From the NCBI GenBank assembly GCA_947488655.1, contig CANKZZ010000003.1:248001-312000 (forward strand): DNA of 64,000 nucleotides. Direction: 5' to 3'. Of the stretch, positions 55,899 through 64,000 are shown piece after piece. The notes under the pieces are model-generated. The model saw only the letters and a list, made by a program, of their open reading frames with translations. It was not told the DNA's origin and did no database searches. The translations under genes and the position numbers were made by a program. Positions within the stretch are counted from its first letter, which is position 1. Each line of letters opens with the position of its first letter. Source of the DNA: an uncultured Psychroserpens sp. (GTDB taxonomy: Bacteria > Bacteroidota > Bacteroidia > Flavobacteriales > Flavobacteriaceae).

Positions 55899-58727
55899 TT
55901 ACAACTCTTTTTTAAGAAATTTGGCAGTATAGCTTTTCTTATCTTTCACAATTTGCTCAGGTGTTCCCTTAGCAACAACTTCGCCACCTCCTTGGCCACC
56001 TTCATAACCGATATCTATTATATAATCACACATTTTAACCACATCTAAGTTGTGTTCTATAATAAGTATAGTATTTCCTTTATCTACTAATTTATTAAGA
56101 ACAACCATAAGTACTCTAATATCTTCAAAATGCAAACCAGTAGTTGGTTCATCTAAAATATAAAAAGTATTACCTGTATCTCGCTTACTTAATTCTGTAG
56201 CTAATTTAATACGTTGTGCTTCTCCACCAGACAGAGTGGTACTTTGTTGACCAAGTGTAATATACCCTAAACCAACATCAACTATTGTTTCTAATTTTTT
56301 ATGAATTTTAGGGATATGCTCAAAAAAGCTTACCGCTTCTGTCATAGTCATATCTAAAACATCACTAATAGATTTTCCTTTGTATCTAATTTCTAAAGTT
56401 TCTCTATTAAAGCGTTTACCTTGGCAAGTTTCGCACTCTACGTAAACATCTGGAAGGAAATTCATTTCTATAACTCTTAATCCTCCACCTTGACAAGTTT
56501 CACAACGACCACCTTTAACATTAAAACTAAATCGTCCTGGTTTATAGCCTCTAATCATTGCCTCAGGAATCTTAGCAAACAAGCTACGAATTTCATCAAA
56601 GGTTTTAGTATACGTTGCAGGATTACTCCTTGGCGTTCTTCCAATAGGAGATTGATTAATATCTATAACCTTATCACAATGCTCTAAACCTTTAATGCTT
56701 TTATAAGGCATAGGTTTTTTAACGCCATTAAAGTAATAGGCATTCATTATAGGATATAAGGTTTCATTTATAAGTGTAGATTTACCACTACCAGAAACTC
56801 CAGTAACTCCTATCATTTGTCCTAAAGGAATATTAATAGAAACATTTTTTAAATTATTTCCCGTACAGCCTTTAAGTTGTATTTTTTTACCGTTTCCTTT
56901 TCTTCTACTTTTTGGAACAGGAATTTCTTTTTTTCCGTTAAGATAATCGGCAGTTAAGGTATCGTGGGTAAGTAACTCTGCAGGAGTACCAATACTAATA
57001 ATTTCGCCTCCATATTTTCCTGCTTTTGGTCCAATATCAATAACATAATCTGCTCGTTCAATCATATCTTTATCATGCTCAACCACAATAACAGAGTTAC
57101 CAATATCTCGCAGAGCAACTAAAGAATTTATTAATTTTTCATTATCGCGCTGGTGTAAACCAATACTAGGCTCATCTAAAATATAGAGTACACCAACTAA
57201 TTGCGAACCAATTTGTGTGGCTAAGCGTATACGTTGAGCTTCTCCACCAGATAATGATTTAGAGCTTCTATTTAACGAGAGGTAATCTAAACCTACATCG
57301 AGTAAAAAGTTTAATCTTGCTTTAATTTCTTTAACAACCTCTTCGCCAATTTTTAATTGGGTAGCGCTCAATTTCTCATTTAATGTAGCGAACCATGTTG
57401 CTAAATCAACAATATCCATATTGGCTAATTCTGCAATATTTAGTCCGTTAACCTTAAAATATAGCGATTCTTTCCTAAGTCGAGATCCTTCACAAGTAGG
57501 ACATTCTACCTTATCCATATAATCTTTTGCCCAACGTTTTAATGACGTAGTTTCGGCATTTGTATATTGGCTTTCTATAAAATTAGCTACACCTTCAAAA
57601 TCGATCTTATAATCTCTAGTTACACCTAGAGTTTTACTTTCTACAGAAAACTTATCGTTGCCACCATACATTATCATTTGTTTAGCTTCCGAAGGTATAT
57701 TTTTATAAGGGTCATTTAAAGTAAAGTCAAACCGTTGAGCAATGGTTTCAAATTGTTTAAAAATCCAACTATTTTTTTGAGGACCATGTGGTGCTAAAGC
57801 TCCTGCTTTAATAGATAGCGTATCATCAGGTACAATTTTGTTTTCATTGACTTGATAAAGCGTGCCTATACCATTACAGGTTTGGCAAGCACCTTTTGGA
57901 GAATTAAACGAAAAATTATTTGGCTCAGGATTTGGATACGAAATACCAGATGATGGACACATTAAATTTCTACTAAAATAACGAGCTTCGTTTGTCTCAT
58001 GATCAAGAACCATAAGTACATCGTCACCATGATACATGGCTGTATTTATGGTTTCGGCGAGACGTTTATCATTATCATCGGTATCGTCAATTTTCAATCT
58101 ATCAATGACGATTTCAATATCATGCATTTTGTAACGATCCAGCTTCATACCTTTTACCAAATCTCTTACTTCACCATCTGCTCTTACTTTTACAAAGCCT
58201 TGTTTTGCGATTTGCTCAAACAACTCGCGATAATGACCTTTACGAGATCGAATAACAGGAGAGAGGATGTTGATTTTTTTTCCTTTATAACTCTCCTTTA
58301 TTAGGTCTTTAATTTGTTCATCATTATAACTTACCATTTTCTCTCCAGTATTATAACTGTATGCATCACTTGCACGAGCGTATAATAATCTTAGAAAATC
58401 ATAAATTTCGGTAATAGTTCCAACAGTAGAACGTGGTGATTTACTTGTTGTTTTTTGCTCAATGGCTATAACTGGTGAGAGTCCGTCAATTTTATCCACA
58501 TCAGGACGTTCTAATCCGCCAAGAAACTGTCTTGCATATGCAGAGAATGTTTCGATATATCGACGCTGACCTTCAGCATAAATCGTATCAAATGCTAATG
58601 ATGATTTTCCACTACCAGACAAACCTGTAATTACTACAAGTTTTTCTCGTGGTATTGTAACATCAATATTTTTTAGGTTGTGAACTCTCGCTCCTTGAAC
58701 TTCAATTGCATCATCAAATTTGGTCAT
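55899..58727 (-). CDS. uvrA: Excinuclease ABC subunit A
   Basis: 942 residues, the normal length. Two ABC ATPase halves have Walker [10 protein letters not shown] near residue 34 and GVSGSGKST near 640, each with its LSGGEAQRI signature and a D-E-P Walker B. Zinc-finger cysteines appear in [24 protein letters not shown] and CETCQGK. UvrA finds DNA damage and loads UvrB in nucleotide excision repair. The start at ATG 58727 gives the usual N-terminus with [25 protein letters not shown] copy lies within it (57687-57694) and one 10 bp past its stop (55881-55888). Confidence 0.97.
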   Translation of the reverse strand: MTKFDDAIEVQGARVHNLKNIDVTIPREKLVVITGLSGSGKSSLAFDTIYAEGQRRYIETFSAYARQFLGGLERPDVDKIDGLSPVIAIEQKTTSKSPRSTVGTITEIYDFLRLLYARASDAYSYNTGEKMVSYNDEQIKDLIKESYKGKKINILSPVIRSRKGHYRELFEQIAKQGFVKVRADGEVRDLVKGMKLDRYKMHDIEIVIDRLKIDDTDDNDKRLAETINTAMYHGDDVLMVLDHETNEARYFSRNLMCPSSGISYPNPEPNNFSFNSPKGACQTCNGIGTLYQVNENKIVPDDTLSIKAGALAPHGPQKNSWIFKQFETIAQRFDFTLNDPYKNIPSEAKQMIMYGGNDKFSVESKTLGVTRDYKIDFEGVANFIESQYTNAETTSLKRWAKDYMDKVECPTCEGSRLRKESLYFKVNGLNIAELANMDIVDLATWFATLNEKLSATQLKIGEEVVKEIKARLNFLLDVGLDYLSLNRSSKSLSGGEAQRIRLATQIGSQLVGVLYILDEPSIGLHQRDNEKLINSLVALRDIGNSVIVVEHDKDMIERADYVIDIGPKAGKYGGEIISIGTPAELLTHDTLTADYLNGKKEIPVPKSRRKGNGKKIQLKGCTGNNLKNVSINIPLGQMIGVTGVSGSGKSTLINETLYPIMNAYYFNGVKKPMPYKSIKGLEHCDKVIDINQSPIGRTPRSNPATYTKTFDEIRSLFAKIPEAMIRGYKPGRFSFNVKGGRCETCQGGGLRVIEMNFLPDVYVECETCQGKRFNRETLEIRYKGKSISDVLDMTMTEAVSFFEHIPKIHKKLETIVDVGLGYITLGQQSTTLSGGEAQRIKLATELSKRDTGNTFYILDEPTTGLHFEDIRVLMVVLNKLVDKGNTILIIEHNLDVVKMCDYIIDIGYEGGQGGGEVVAKGTPEQIVKDKKSYTAKFLKKEL

Positions 58728-58763
58728 AAATGTATTGTAATGTGTGTTTTAATAGCAAAAGTG

Positions 58764-58771
58764 CAAAGGTA
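58764..58771 (-). promoter_or_regulatory. Candidate -7 element TACCTTTG before uvrA
   Basis: Reads TACCTTTG on the minus strand, 37 bp upstream of the uvrA ATG. No clear TTG at -33. Confidence 0.4.
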
Positions 58772-58848
58772 TAGATTTTGTGATTAATTTCTTAGATAGA
58801 ACCAGTCTTTGATTTTGTAATAAATTTTTTAATAAAAGGGTTAAAAAA

Positions 58849-58882
58849 TAAAAAATGTGTCGCGTTAACGACACATTTTTAC
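58849..58882 (-). terminator. Intrinsic terminator
   Basis: AAAAATGTGTCG and CGACACATTTTT form a 12-bp stem around cgttaa, with a T-run on the minus strand, 19 bp beyond the stop of the 116-aa secreted gene. Confidence 0.85.
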
Positions 58883-58900
58883 CATTAAGTTTTTATAAAA

Positions 58901-59251
58901 TTATTTGGCTAAGGATAATTCTCCAGCGTCTATTGATTTAGCGTAGTTAGCTTTAACATCAGTTAGATAGCCAAAAAATTTGCTGTTGTCCTTTTTCTTC
59001 AAAATCACATATGTATCACCATCTTTATTGGTGTTAACTTCTGTTATAACAACAGTATCTCCATAAACACTTTTATATCCCGAAATTTTGCCTCGCTTTT
59101 TTAAAATGTTCGTTTTAGGAAAAAATACATAATTGAATGTTTGCGCATAAGGTTCATTTATTTTTAAGACATCACCAACTTTAGGTAAATCTTGTGAAAA
59201 AGACAGACTAAAGAATCCTAAAAAAAAGAATGTAAAGATTAGTTTTTTCAT
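58901..59251 (-). CDS. Small secreted protein of unknown function
   Basis: 116 residues with a signal peptide (MKKLIFTFFFLGFFSLSFSQ). The mature part is beta-rich (VGDVLKINEPYAQTF, GDTVVITEVNTNKDGDTYVILKKKDN). It has no motif I recognise. Divergent from the Tudor-like gene at 59445, with its own terminator. No function is proposed. Confidence 0.7.
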   Translation of the reverse strand: MKKLIFTFFFLGFFSLSFSQDLPKVGDVLKINEPYAQTFNYVFFPKTNILKKRGKISGYKSVYGDTVVITEVNTNKDGDTYVILKKKDNSKFFGYLTDVKANYAKSIDAGELSLAK

Positions 59252-59444
59252 AATTTAAGTTGTTATAATTGATAATACTTCAAAATAAATAAAATTTTTA
59301 TGTTTTGATATGCTTTTTATAAATAATTAACACAAAAAGGTTAAGATTTTTAATGAGTGTATTGAACAATAATTACTCAAGGTTTTCAAGTTGATTTCTA
59401 AATTTATGATTATTTTAGTTTTCAAAATAAACTAGCATAGAACA

Positions 59445-59972
59445 ATGGATATATTAGGAATAGGATCAAGAATAAACCACAGTGAATTTGGTAAAGGTGT
59501 CGTCACAAACGTCACGTCAAAACATTATTGGGTCACTTTTATGGATAACGGATTAGAAACCATAGAAATTGATAGTGATTTTGAAGTTATTGAAGCCTGC
59601 GAAGATGAAGTAGATACAATTAGTTTTGCAGAAGTAGAAAGCAGCCTAGTGCATATCTTAAAAAAATGGAGTGATACTTCGGAAATCGTCAATATTGCAG
59701 ATAAATGGAAAGGTGGAAAACTAATTTTAGAACCTAAGGATACGAGTTTACAAGGTAAAGAGTTACCAATTGATAGCTTTTTCCATAAAATAACCATGGT
59801 TAGAGATCGACTGCGAGTAATGGAACAAAAGATTAACTCTAGTAAAAATCTTGATGAACAAGAGAAAATAGATTTACAGCAATACATTACCCGTAGTTAT
59901 GGTAGTTTAACGAGTTTTAATGTGTTGTTTAAAATGAAGTCACAGCAGTTTGTTGGGCAGAAGAGTAAGTAG
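59445..59972 (+). CDS. Conserved protein with N-terminal SH3/Tudor-like domain
   Basis: 175 residues. The first 50 residues (IGSRINHSEFGKGVVTNVTSKHYWVTFMDNGLETI) resemble the SH3/Tudor-like tail of the UvrD helicase at 23034-25355 (GNFVEHGRFGKGEVLKIEG). The remainder is helical (SLVHILKKWSD, MVRDRLRVMEQKINSSKNLDEQEKIDLQQYI). No catalytic motif. A nucleic-acid or RNA-polymerase contact by analogy with that tail is an inference. Confidence 0.7.
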   Translation: MDILGIGSRINHSEFGKGVVTNVTSKHYWVTFMDNGLETIEIDSDFEVIEACEDEVDTISFAEVESSLVHILKKWSDTSEIVNIADKWKGGKLILEPKDTSLQGKELPIDSFFHKITMVRDRLRVMEQKINSSKNLDEQEKIDLQQYITRSYGSLTSFNVLFKMKSQQFVGQKSK

Positions 59973-59976
59973 TTTT

Positions 59977-60021
59977 CAGTCGCAGTCTCAGTCTCAGTCA
60001 CAGTCATAGTCTCAGTCACAG
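59977..60021 (+). repeat. Hexamer tandem array CAGTCN, 7.5 units
   Basis: Seven hexamers in register (cagtcg, cagtct twice, cagtca twice, tagtct, cagtca) plus a half unit, bounded on each side by GTTTTCAG (59972-59979 and 60021-60028). It starts 4 bp after the stop of the Tudor-like gene. The rest of 59973-60325 has a REP-like hairpin and AT-rich sequence, with no gene seen. Confidence 0.7.
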
Positions 60022-60255
60022 TTTTCAGAGGTCAAACTCCATATTATGCGATTTAAAATCATTTATGTTTTTCTTAGGAAGAGTAATCACAGCAGAGTGG
60101 TCAACCGTTTTCAGAAATAGTGAGCAATTTAATAGTTTTAAAAAGCTAGGTTTAGGGAATTATTAGATAATTGTATATGATTATAGAAATTAAAGTAAAA
60201 ATAAAGCGAACGTTCCTTTTTAGGAATTTCCTAATAAACGGTTTTGATTTTTTTG

Positions 60256-60285
60256 GTTCTTTTTTTTATCAAGAAAAAAATGAAC
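60256..60285. repeat. GTTC...GAAC hairpin with A/T-rich stem
   Basis: GTTC and GAAC flank an eight-base T tract and a seven-base A tract around the loop atcaag, between convergent genes. No T-run follows outside, so it may be a REP-like element or a weak terminator. Confidence 0.4.
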
Positions 60286-60325
60286 ACATACAATTTTAAA
60301 AGCCAAGTTTTAAACATAGAACATT

Positions 60326-60700
60326 TTAGTATGACTTAGAAAAATAAACTTTTCTAATCAAAACCACATAAACAATCAAAGGAATCAACAAACAAATAAC
60401 TACAGAAGCCACAGTGTAACTCATACCAACAGTATTAAAACTTCTTAGGAATTCTGCAGACTTATCAAACAACGTATTAGAGAACTCTGAAAAATCTTTA
60501 ATGAAAAGCAATATAAGAAATACTATTGCCGAAAACCCAATTTTAAGATAGTGCTTTCCTCTAATTTTCTCAATAAGAAGACACCATGACATTGGGATGA
60601 TGATGAACCAAATAATAATATTAATTTCTTTGTAACTAAATCCTGTGAGTCTTGAGAGAAACATGAGGAACTCGTAAGTAAGTTCAAAAATCTTTTTCAT
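60326..60700 (-). CDS. Small multi-pass membrane protein
   Basis: 124 residues with about three membrane helices (near 24-44, 52-68 and 95-117). No motif recognised and no homologue known to me. It follows the 247-aa gene by 72 bp on the same strand. Confidence 0.6.
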   Translation of the reverse strand: MKKIFELTYEFLMFLSRLTGFSYKEINIIIWFIIIPMSWCLLIEKIRGKHYLKIGFSAIVFLILLFIKDFSEFSNTLFDKSAEFLRSFNTVGMSYTVASVVICLLIPLIVYVVLIRKVYFSKSY

Positions 60701-60772
60701 TAAATTTAATTCTAAATCTCAAATTTATATGAGAAACTCTGTGCTACTTAGTGTATCTCTTAGTTACAATTT

Positions 60773-61516
60773 TTATTGAAAACTGTCACCTGATGACTGC
60801 TCACTGGTTTTCAAACCCTCAATCTCCAAACCAAAAGCCAACAACTTATGAAATGTTGGTAATTGTGCTCCAGTATCAGTCGTTGTCCAATCGCTCCAAG
60901 ACGCTTCTAATCCATCAATAGGTATAATATCAACCCACATTTGATAGCTTGTAGGTTTTCCACTTTTATCTAAGTGCCATAAGTATGAATCTCCAGGAGT
61001 AGAGCCACCATTAGTATAAGTGACCAATAAGGCATCTTTATTGTCTTCACTTTTTACAAGACTTCGCTCTACACCATCGTCAAAAACTTTGTAAGGTGCA
61101 ACCAGCCAAAATGTATCGTTATTGAAATAGTCAACCGCGTTTTGGATATAGTCTTTTTTGTCTTCTCCTGTATATTTTTCTTCGGAAATGTAAACTATAG
61201 ACTCGCTATTGTCTATTAAATCTAAATCGACCTTAATATTTTTCCAATAGACCTCACAAGTGTTTTCTGTCTTATACCATTTATAATGGTGCCTTTTTTT
61301 GAATGTAAATTCTATATAATCTGTAGCCTTGTAGGCATCATGATTTAATGCATTCAACATTCTTGTTGCAAGTTGATCTGCAGCTTGACCTTGCTTGCCA
61401 GTAGGTAACTCTTCATTATATTTAAAATACATGAAAGCAAAAAATAGGAGAGTTGGTAAAGTAAAGAAGATGATAATACCACCTATTATTTTAATAATCT
61501 TTTTTGGTTTAAGCAC
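60773..61516 (-). CDS. Membrane-anchored protein of unknown function, GTG start
   Basis: 247 residues from GTG 61516, the only usable start near a basic N-terminus (MLKPKKIIKIIGG). One membrane helix at about 11-30 (IIFFTLPTLLFFAFMYFKY) precedes a beta-rich periplasmic domain (DYIEFTFKKRHHYKWYKTENTCEVYWKNIKVDL). No catalytic motif. One CTTCGGAA copy at 61180-61187. Confidence 0.65.
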   Translation of the reverse strand: MLKPKKIIKIIGGIIIFFTLPTLLFFAFMYFKYNEELPTGKQGQAADQLATRMLNALNHDAYKATDYIEFTFKKRHHYKWYKTENTCEVYWKNIKVDLDLIDNSESIVYISEEKYTGEDKKDYIQNAVDYFNNDTFWLVAPYKVFDDGVERSLVKSEDNKDALLVTYTNGGSTPGDSYLWHLDKSGKPTSYQMWVDIIPIDGLEASWSDWTTTDTGAQLPTFHKLLAFGLEIEGLKTSEQSSGDSFQ

Positions 61517-61597
61517 TTTAAAGTTTTTTTTAAAGGTATTAAATATTCAAAGGTGAATCTCGTGAGTTTTTAAAACAATTTTAGAATGACGATAAGT

Positions 61598-62494
61598 TTA
61601 ACTCAGCATCTTTCTAACACCATTTGCTAAAGCTAAAGCAGCATTTTTATGACGTCTAAACCAAAGTTCTGGCTCAATAAGTTCTAACTCTGATAATGCT
61701 ATATCACCTCCATTATCTTCAAATATATCTACTCTTGCGTAAATAGGTAATTCTGAGCAGGCACTGACAGTAGTTTCTGCAAATAAAATTTCTTCCTTTG
61801 TAGGTGAGTAATCTTCTATGGTGCCACCAAAATCATCTTGTACTCTAAAATCACCAGCTTTGGCTTTTTTAAGGATAGCATGAGAATAAACACCATTAAA
61901 AACCATCATTGATATTTCTCCTTTTTTAACAATATTATGTTGAAAGGGTTGTAGCATTAAACTTTCCGAAGTAATTAAATCTTGAAAAATTTTTTCGTGA
62001 TCATTTATGGTTTCTAAAGATAACTTATAGGTATGACGAGCAGCTCCAGAAACACAAGGTTTTAAAACCGTTTCGCTCCAATTTAAGATGTCATGCAATT
62101 GTGCTAAGGTAACTTTTGAGCCTTTTTCTATAAAATGACTTTTGGCAATATGAATACCTTTAATTTGTAAATCTAAAAGGTAATGTTTATCAATATTCCA
62201 TCTAATTAACTTTTCAGAATTTAGAAGTAACGTTTCCGAAGACACAGATTCTAACCAATTTGAAAATTCATCAAACCTATCAAAATAATCCCAAGTACTA
62301 CGAAACAAAATGGCCTTTGTTGTTGACCAATCAAAAAATTGATCGTCCCATGCAAGACGTAACGTTTTAAGTCCTATTTGCTCTAAGGCGTGATACACCA
62401 AACGGTCTTCGTAATACACATTGTGTTTGTAGTTATTAGTTTTAGAATCATTGAGGTAGCGACTATCTGTTAAAATGACAACGTCGTATAGCAT
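61598..62494 (-). CDS. ATP-grasp-fold protein
   Basis: 298 residues. The ATP-grasp pattern is visible: ILFRSTWDYFDRFDEF early, VLKPCVSGAARHTYKL for nucleotide binding, LQPFQHNIVKKGEISMMVFNGVYSHAILKKAKAGDFRVQDDFGG in the middle, and a metal-binding ELELIEPELWF at the end. Members ligate amino acids or peptides to acceptors (RimK, D-Ala-D-Ala ligase and related). The substrate is unknown. It follows the S41 protease gene by 18 bp on the same strand and may share its transcript. Confidence 0.8.
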   Translation of the reverse strand: MLYDVVILTDSRYLNDSKTNNYKHNVYYEDRLVYHALEQIGLKTLRLAWDDQFFDWSTTKAILFRSTWDYFDRFDEFSNWLESVSSETLLLNSEKLIRWNIDKHYLLDLQIKGIHIAKSHFIEKGSKVTLAQLHDILNWSETVLKPCVSGAARHTYKLSLETINDHEKIFQDLITSESLMLQPFQHNIVKKGEISMMVFNGVYSHAILKKAKAGDFRVQDDFGGTIEDYSPTKEEILFAETTVSACSELPIYARVDIFEDNGGDIALSELELIEPELWFRRHKNAALALANGVRKMLS

Positions 62495-62512
62495 TTAGCA
62501 AGTCTTTATTAA

Positions 62513-64000
62513 TTAATTGTCTTTTTCATAACCATCTGGACGCATTGATCTATTAGGCGCATCAGGCTCTGGCATTAATTTAAACTCGTTATTTTCTAAT
62601 TGTTTCATAGCTTCTTTAACTGCTCGTTCTAATTGAGGATCTTGACCTTGACTTACTAATTTAGGGTGTTGTATGACTTCAATGTCTGGAGCAACACCTT
62701 CACCTTCTACAGCCCAATTACCATCAACATCATAAAAACCACCACGAGGAGCTACCATACGACCACCATCTATAAAAGGAGGAGTATCCCAAGTACCAAC
62801 AAGTCCTCCCCAAGTTCTTGTACCAACTAAAGTGCCTAATTTTGCTTCTTTAAACATATACGGTAGTAAATCACCACCAGATCCTGCACGTTCATTAATT
62901 ATCATAACTTTTGGTCCCCAAATACCTGCCATTGGTGTTGTCCAGGGACGATTAGTTTTTGTTTTACTATTAAAGTATCCAAAAAGTTTACGATTCATAA
63001 TATCAATCATGTAATCTGCAGCAGAACCTCCACCATTGTTTCGCTCATCTATAATAGCTCCTTTTTTGTCTTGTTGTGAGAAGTAATAACGATTAAAAGA
63101 TGTGAAACCGCCTCCTCCAGTATTGGGTACATAAACATAAGCCAATTTACCATTAGAGAGTTCATCAACTTTACGACGATTTCCTTCTACCCAATCTAAA
63201 TATCTTAAGTTACGCTCGCTAGATACTGGTTTTATTAAAATTGTTTGTGCGCCAGTTAATGAGGGTTTGCTGTTTACCGTTATATTAATTTCTCGACCTG
63301 CTGTTTGTTCTAGTAATTCATATGGGTTAACTGTAGAAGATAGGTTTTTACCGTTAATTGCCAGTATATAATCGCCTTCATTTATTTTAACTCCAGGTTG
63401 TGCCAGAGGAGCAATTGTTTCAGGATTCCAGCGCTCTCCATTGTAGATTTTTTTAATTTGATAGGCTCCTTCGTTAAGTATAATATCTGCACCTAATAAA
63501 CCAACTGGTACATAATTTACATTTGGTAAATCGCCTCCAGACACATAAGAATGACCAATAGCAACCTCACCACTCATAATATCTACAACATAGTTTAAAT
63601 CTGTTCTATGACGTACATCTTCTATCCAAGGAGAATACCATGCGTACACATCATCCCATGGAGCGCCATGAACATTATCTACATATAAAAAGTCGCGCAT
63701 GTAACGCCAACCTTCTTTAAAAATCTGCTTATATTCTTTTTTAGGGTCTATTTTAATTTTAAGATTTGTATCAATTTTCCCATCAGAGAAATTAGCTTTT
63801 CCTTTGGTACTTACGATAGCCCATTGACCATTTTTATTAAGAAGTGTAGAATTTCTATCTTCGGAAATGAGCATACTTTGTACACCGTCGTCAAATGCAG
63901 AAGCTTTGTCTTTTTCGGCATCAAAATCATGAATTTTAATTCCGTTACCATTCTCTATAGCTTCAGCAACAAAAACATGATTTTTAGGAGCTTTAACCAA
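62513..64000 (-). CDS. Tricorn-like S41 peptidase, N-terminus outside the window
   Basis: 495 residues seen; the gene continues past 64000. A PDZ-like domain (about 200-260, INEGDYILAINGKNLSS) precedes the S41 core, with GAIIDERNNGGGSAADYMID and the nucleophile serine in MIINERAGSGGDLLPYMFK near 373. The ending RPDGYEKDN is likely the true C-terminus. Such tricorn-type proteases degrade oligopeptides, and the missing N-terminus is expected to be a beta-propeller region. Confidence 0.9.
   Translation of the reverse strand: MVKAPKNHVFVAEAIENGNGIKIHDFDAEKDKASAFDDGVQSMLISEDRNSTLLNKNGQWAIVSTKGKANFSDGKIDTNLKIKIDPKKEYKQIFKEGWRYMRDFLYVDNVHGAPWDDVYAWYSPWIEDVRHRTDLNYVVDIMSGEVAIGHSYVSGGDLPNVNYVPVGLLGADIILNEGAYQIKKIYNGERWNPETIAPLAQPGVKINEGDYILAINGKNLSSTVNPYELLEQTAGREINITVNSKPSLTGAQTILIKPVSSERNLRYLDWVEGNRRKVDELSNGKLAYVYVPNTGGGGFTSFNRYYFSQQDKKGAIIDERNNGGGSAADYMIDIMNRKLFGYFNSKTKTNRPWTTPMAGIWGPKVMIINERAGSGGDLLPYMFKEAKLGTLVGTRTWGGLVGTWDTPPFIDGGRMVAPRGGFYDVDGNWAVEGEGVAPDIEVIQHPKLVSQGQDPQLERAVKEAMKQLENNEFKLMPEPDAPNRSMRPDGYEKDN

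Noticed and set aside
59525-59887. Minus-strand frame opposite the Tudor-like gene
   Set aside because: It mirrors the real gene and is rich in serine and isoleucine, as expected of a shadow frame.
59977-60021. CAGTCN array as a CRISPR
   Set aside because: Units are 6 bp with no spacers and no cas genes are in the window.

Overview
The window is an ordinary chromosomal stretch from a marine-type member of the Flavobacteriaceae (Bacteroidota). The evidence is low G+C, near absence of strong Shine-Dalgarno sequences, promoter candidates of the Bacteroidota form TTG-N20-TAnnTTTG, a C-terminal type IX secretion sorting domain, a DUF6090 protein, and the flavobacterial neighbourhood tpx-dgkA-ftsK-lolA-lptF/G. 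The genus cannot be named from what is seen. No rRNA, tRNA, CRISPR array, phage or transposase was recognised.

Layout. 1-6759 (minus strand) is an envelope and division block: LptF/G permease (cut by the window edge), LolA, FtsK, a diacylglycerol/undecaprenol kinase, thiol peroxidase and a PAP2 phosphatase behind pheT. 9.4-20 kb holds two redox thioredoxin-fold proteins, MiaE, RecG, an M1 aminopeptidase coupled to a patatin, and an FMN glutamate-synthase-like protein. 20-29 kb holds an AsmA-like protein, an M20 hydrolase, a UvrD/PcrA helicase, an operon for a secreted triple glycogen-binding-module protein and a retropepsin-like protease, a lipoprotein esterase and a YciO/Sua5 protein. 29-42 kb holds an OmpA lipoprotein, a GT2 glycosyltransferase, a TraB/GumN-ECF sigma-membrane protein operon, DUF6090 and DUF421 proteins, an HsdR_N-like nuclease, HolA, a DJ-1/PfpI protein and small metabolic proteins. 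42-56 kb holds an alpha/beta hydrolase, two secreted unknowns, DoxX, an AprA-like methyltransferase, a fused E1 2-oxoacid dehydrogenase, a degenerate M1 peptidase fused to an outer-membrane barrel, a T9SS-exported nuclease/phosphatase and a LOG-family protein. 56-64 kb holds a 55-aa membrane gene, UvrA, small unknowns, an ATP-grasp protein and a partial tricorn-like S41 protease.

The most unusual signal is not a gene. The 8-mer CTTCGGAA (or its complement TTCCGAAG) was found 27 times by eye, about once per 2.4 kb, against roughly one expected from base composition. It occurs on both strands and in several reading frames, so it looks selected as DNA or RNA rather than as protein. Other non-coding signals are an 18-bp perfect palindrome set against a complete promoter at 11.48 kb, a 16-bp palindrome between divergent genes at 42.27 kb, a REP-like composite hairpin at 14.6 kb, a CAGTCN hexamer array at 59.98 kb, and genes that start at TTG one or two codons after an in-frame TAA.
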